Below, piece after piece: positions 5,381 to 6,425 of a DNA stretch of 6,425 bases (position 1 is its first letter; each line of letters begins with the position of its first letter). The DNA is taken from positions 1-6,425 of the forward strand of contig CALRHY010000043.1 of the NCBI GenBank assembly GCA_943359495.1. The letters are read 5' to 3'. The DNA comes from Candidatus Uhrbacteria bacterium RIFOXYB12_FULL_58_10 (GTDB lineage: Bacteria; Patescibacteriota; Patescibacteriia; 2-12-FULL-57-11). The notes under the pieces were generated by a model that was not told where the DNA came from, made no database searches, and worked only from the letters and a program-made list of their open reading frames with translations. A program made the translations under genes and the position numbers.

Positions 5381-6425
5381 ATGCCTACGACAGCAGTCGC
5401 CAAGGAATTGATCGAGCGTCTCTTTCGCGACCATCCAACAAAACAGTTTGCTGTTCGTCTTTGGGACGGGACGGAAATTTCGTGGGGGCCAAAACGCGAT
5501 TTTACCTTGATCTTCCGGAGCGATGCTGCATTTTCTCGCTTGGCGCGCAGTGCTGATGTCGCCGCGTTTGGCGATGCGTATGTAAAAAACGACGTCGACT
5601 TTGAAGGAAATATCGAAGCAGCAATCGCTCTTGCACGCTATTTGCGGACGGTCAAAATTCCTGGACGCGAAAAAGTACGCTTCGCTCTCAAGATGGGTGG
5701 GAGCGGCAAGCACACAAGAAGCGACGACACCCGTGACGTGCAGGCCCACTACGACTTGTCCAATGATTTTTATCGACTGCTCTTGGACAAGCGTATGGTC
5801 TATTCCTGCGCCTACTTTCGAACGCCAGAGATGACGTTAGATCAGGCACAGGAAGAAAAGTTGGATCTTATCTGCCGCAAGCTGCGTCTGCAAAAGAATG
5901 AGCTGTTTCTCGATGTGGGTTGTGGGTGGGGAGCGTTGGTCATTTGGGCGGTCCAACACTATGGCGTCCGGGCGCACGGCATTACGTTGTCACAAAAACA
6001 GTTTGACCTCGCAACGGAACAGGTTCGCGTGGCCGGTCTTTCTGATCGTATCACTATCGAACAGCGGCATTATCTCGATCTACCGGCAAATCAATTCGAT
6101 AAAATTGCCTCAATTGGCATGTACGAGCACGTCGGAATCAAAAAATATCCTGCGTATTTCACCGCGCTACAGCAGGCACTCAAGCCAGGTGGATTGTTAT
6201 TGAACCACGGCATTACCGTCCGTCGTTCCACAGACGAACGCGTTGGTGGTGATTTTATTTCCAAATACATTTTTCCAGGCGGCGAATTAGACAACGTGCC
6301 ACACACACAAGTCATCATGGAAGCGTGTGGCTTTGAGATTTTGGATGTCGAAACCTGGCGCCGCCATTACGCACGGACGCTGCGCGAATGGTACCGTCGT
6401 TTGCAGGAACAGGAAACAGAGGCGG
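5381..6425 (+). CDS. cfa: Cyclopropane-fatty-acyl-phospholipid synthase (3' end outside window)
   Basis: The enzyme transfers a methylene from S-adenosylmethionine to the double bond of unsaturated acyl chains in membrane phospholipids, making cyclopropane fatty acids. I translated 348 residues with no stop; the family is usually about 380-430, so the last 10-20 percent is missing. Residues 20-90 are the usual N-terminal lipid-binding part (RLWDG at 26-30, DAYVKNDVDFEGN at 65-77). The catalytic part has VQAHYDLSNDFY at 120-131, YSCAYF at 141-146, the SAM-binding loop LDVGCGWG at 177-184, GITLSQKQ at 200-207, SIGMYEHVG at 244-252 and KYIFPGGEL at 295-303. Matched to E. coli Cfa from memory, Cys143, Glu249, His276 and Tyr296 correspond to the active-site and bicarbonate-binding residues; the later conserved Cys would fall beyond the window. 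It lies 9 bases after lepA in the same frame and is probably co-transcribed. No Shine-Dalgarno is visible. Related SAM methyltransferases on lipids are the main alternative. Confidence 0.93.
   Translation, partial: MPTTAVAKELIERLFRDHPTKQFAVRLWDGTEISWGPKRDFTLIFRSDAAFSRLARSADVAAFGDAYVKNDVDFEGNIEAAIALARYLRTVKIPGREKVRFALKMGGSGKHTRSDDTRDVQAHYDLSNDFYRLLLDKRMVYSCAYFRTPEMTLDQAQEEKLDLICRKLRLQKNELFLDVGCGWGALVIWAVQHYGVRAHGITLSQKQFDLATEQVRVAGLSDRITIEQRHYLDLPANQFDKIASIGMYEHVGIKKYPAYFTALQQALKPGGLLLNHGITVRRSTDERVGGDFISKYIFPGGELDNVPHTQVIMEACGFEILDVETWRRHYARTLREWYRRLQEQETEA

Noticed and set aside
5369..5383. Stop-codon read-through producing a LepA-Cfa fusion
   Set aside because: The two genes share a frame, but the TAA stop is strong, both proteins have normal ends, and one in three neighbours share a frame by chance.
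1..6425. CRISPR array, tRNA, rRNA or a defence-gene cluster
   Set aside because: I saw no regularly spaced repeats, no cloverleaf-like or rRNA-like sequence, and no nuclease, toxin or reverse transcriptase motif.

Overview
The window reads as chromosomal DNA of a bacterium of moderate GC content, with every supported gene on the + strand. The best guess is a member of Patescibacteria (Candidate Phyla Radiation). The reasons are the divergent form of MurJ, the secreted beta-rich repeat protein, a PKD-like surface protein next to MurJ, and the lack of Shine-Dalgarno sequences at all four visible gene starts. This placement is inference from gene style; no rRNA or other decisive marker is present. 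Stops are TAG, TAG, TAA and TAA, and nothing indicates an altered genetic code.

Layout: (1) 2-550 is the 3' end of a gene for a surface protein with a Ser/Thr/Ala-rich stretch, a PKD-like domain and a C-terminal membrane anchor. (2) 557-2245 is a MurJ-family lipid II flippase, 6 bases downstream and probably co-transcribed. (3) 2246-2330 is an AT-rich intergenic stretch with a candidate promoter and a 37-base two-tier inverted repeat that ends exactly at the next start codon. (4) 2331-3449 is a secreted protein of unknown function made of two homologous domains of about 150-165 residues. It is less GC-rich than its neighbours. (5) 3462-3493 is a textbook intrinsic terminator. (6) 3527-5371 is lepA (elongation factor 4), preceded by a candidate extended -10 promoter that would leave almost no 5' leader. 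(7) 5381 to the end is an intact but truncated-by-window cyclopropane-fatty-acyl-phospholipid synthase, 9 bases after lepA and probably in the same transcript.

Functionally the window mixes cell-envelope genes (surface protein, lipid II flipping, secreted repeat protein, lipid cyclopropanation) with a translation factor. The housekeeping genes are ordinary. The least explained part is 2246-3493: a self-contained unit with its own candidate promoter, leader palindrome and terminator, lying between murJ and lepA. I see no CRISPR array, tRNA, rRNA, insertion sequence or obvious defence system.
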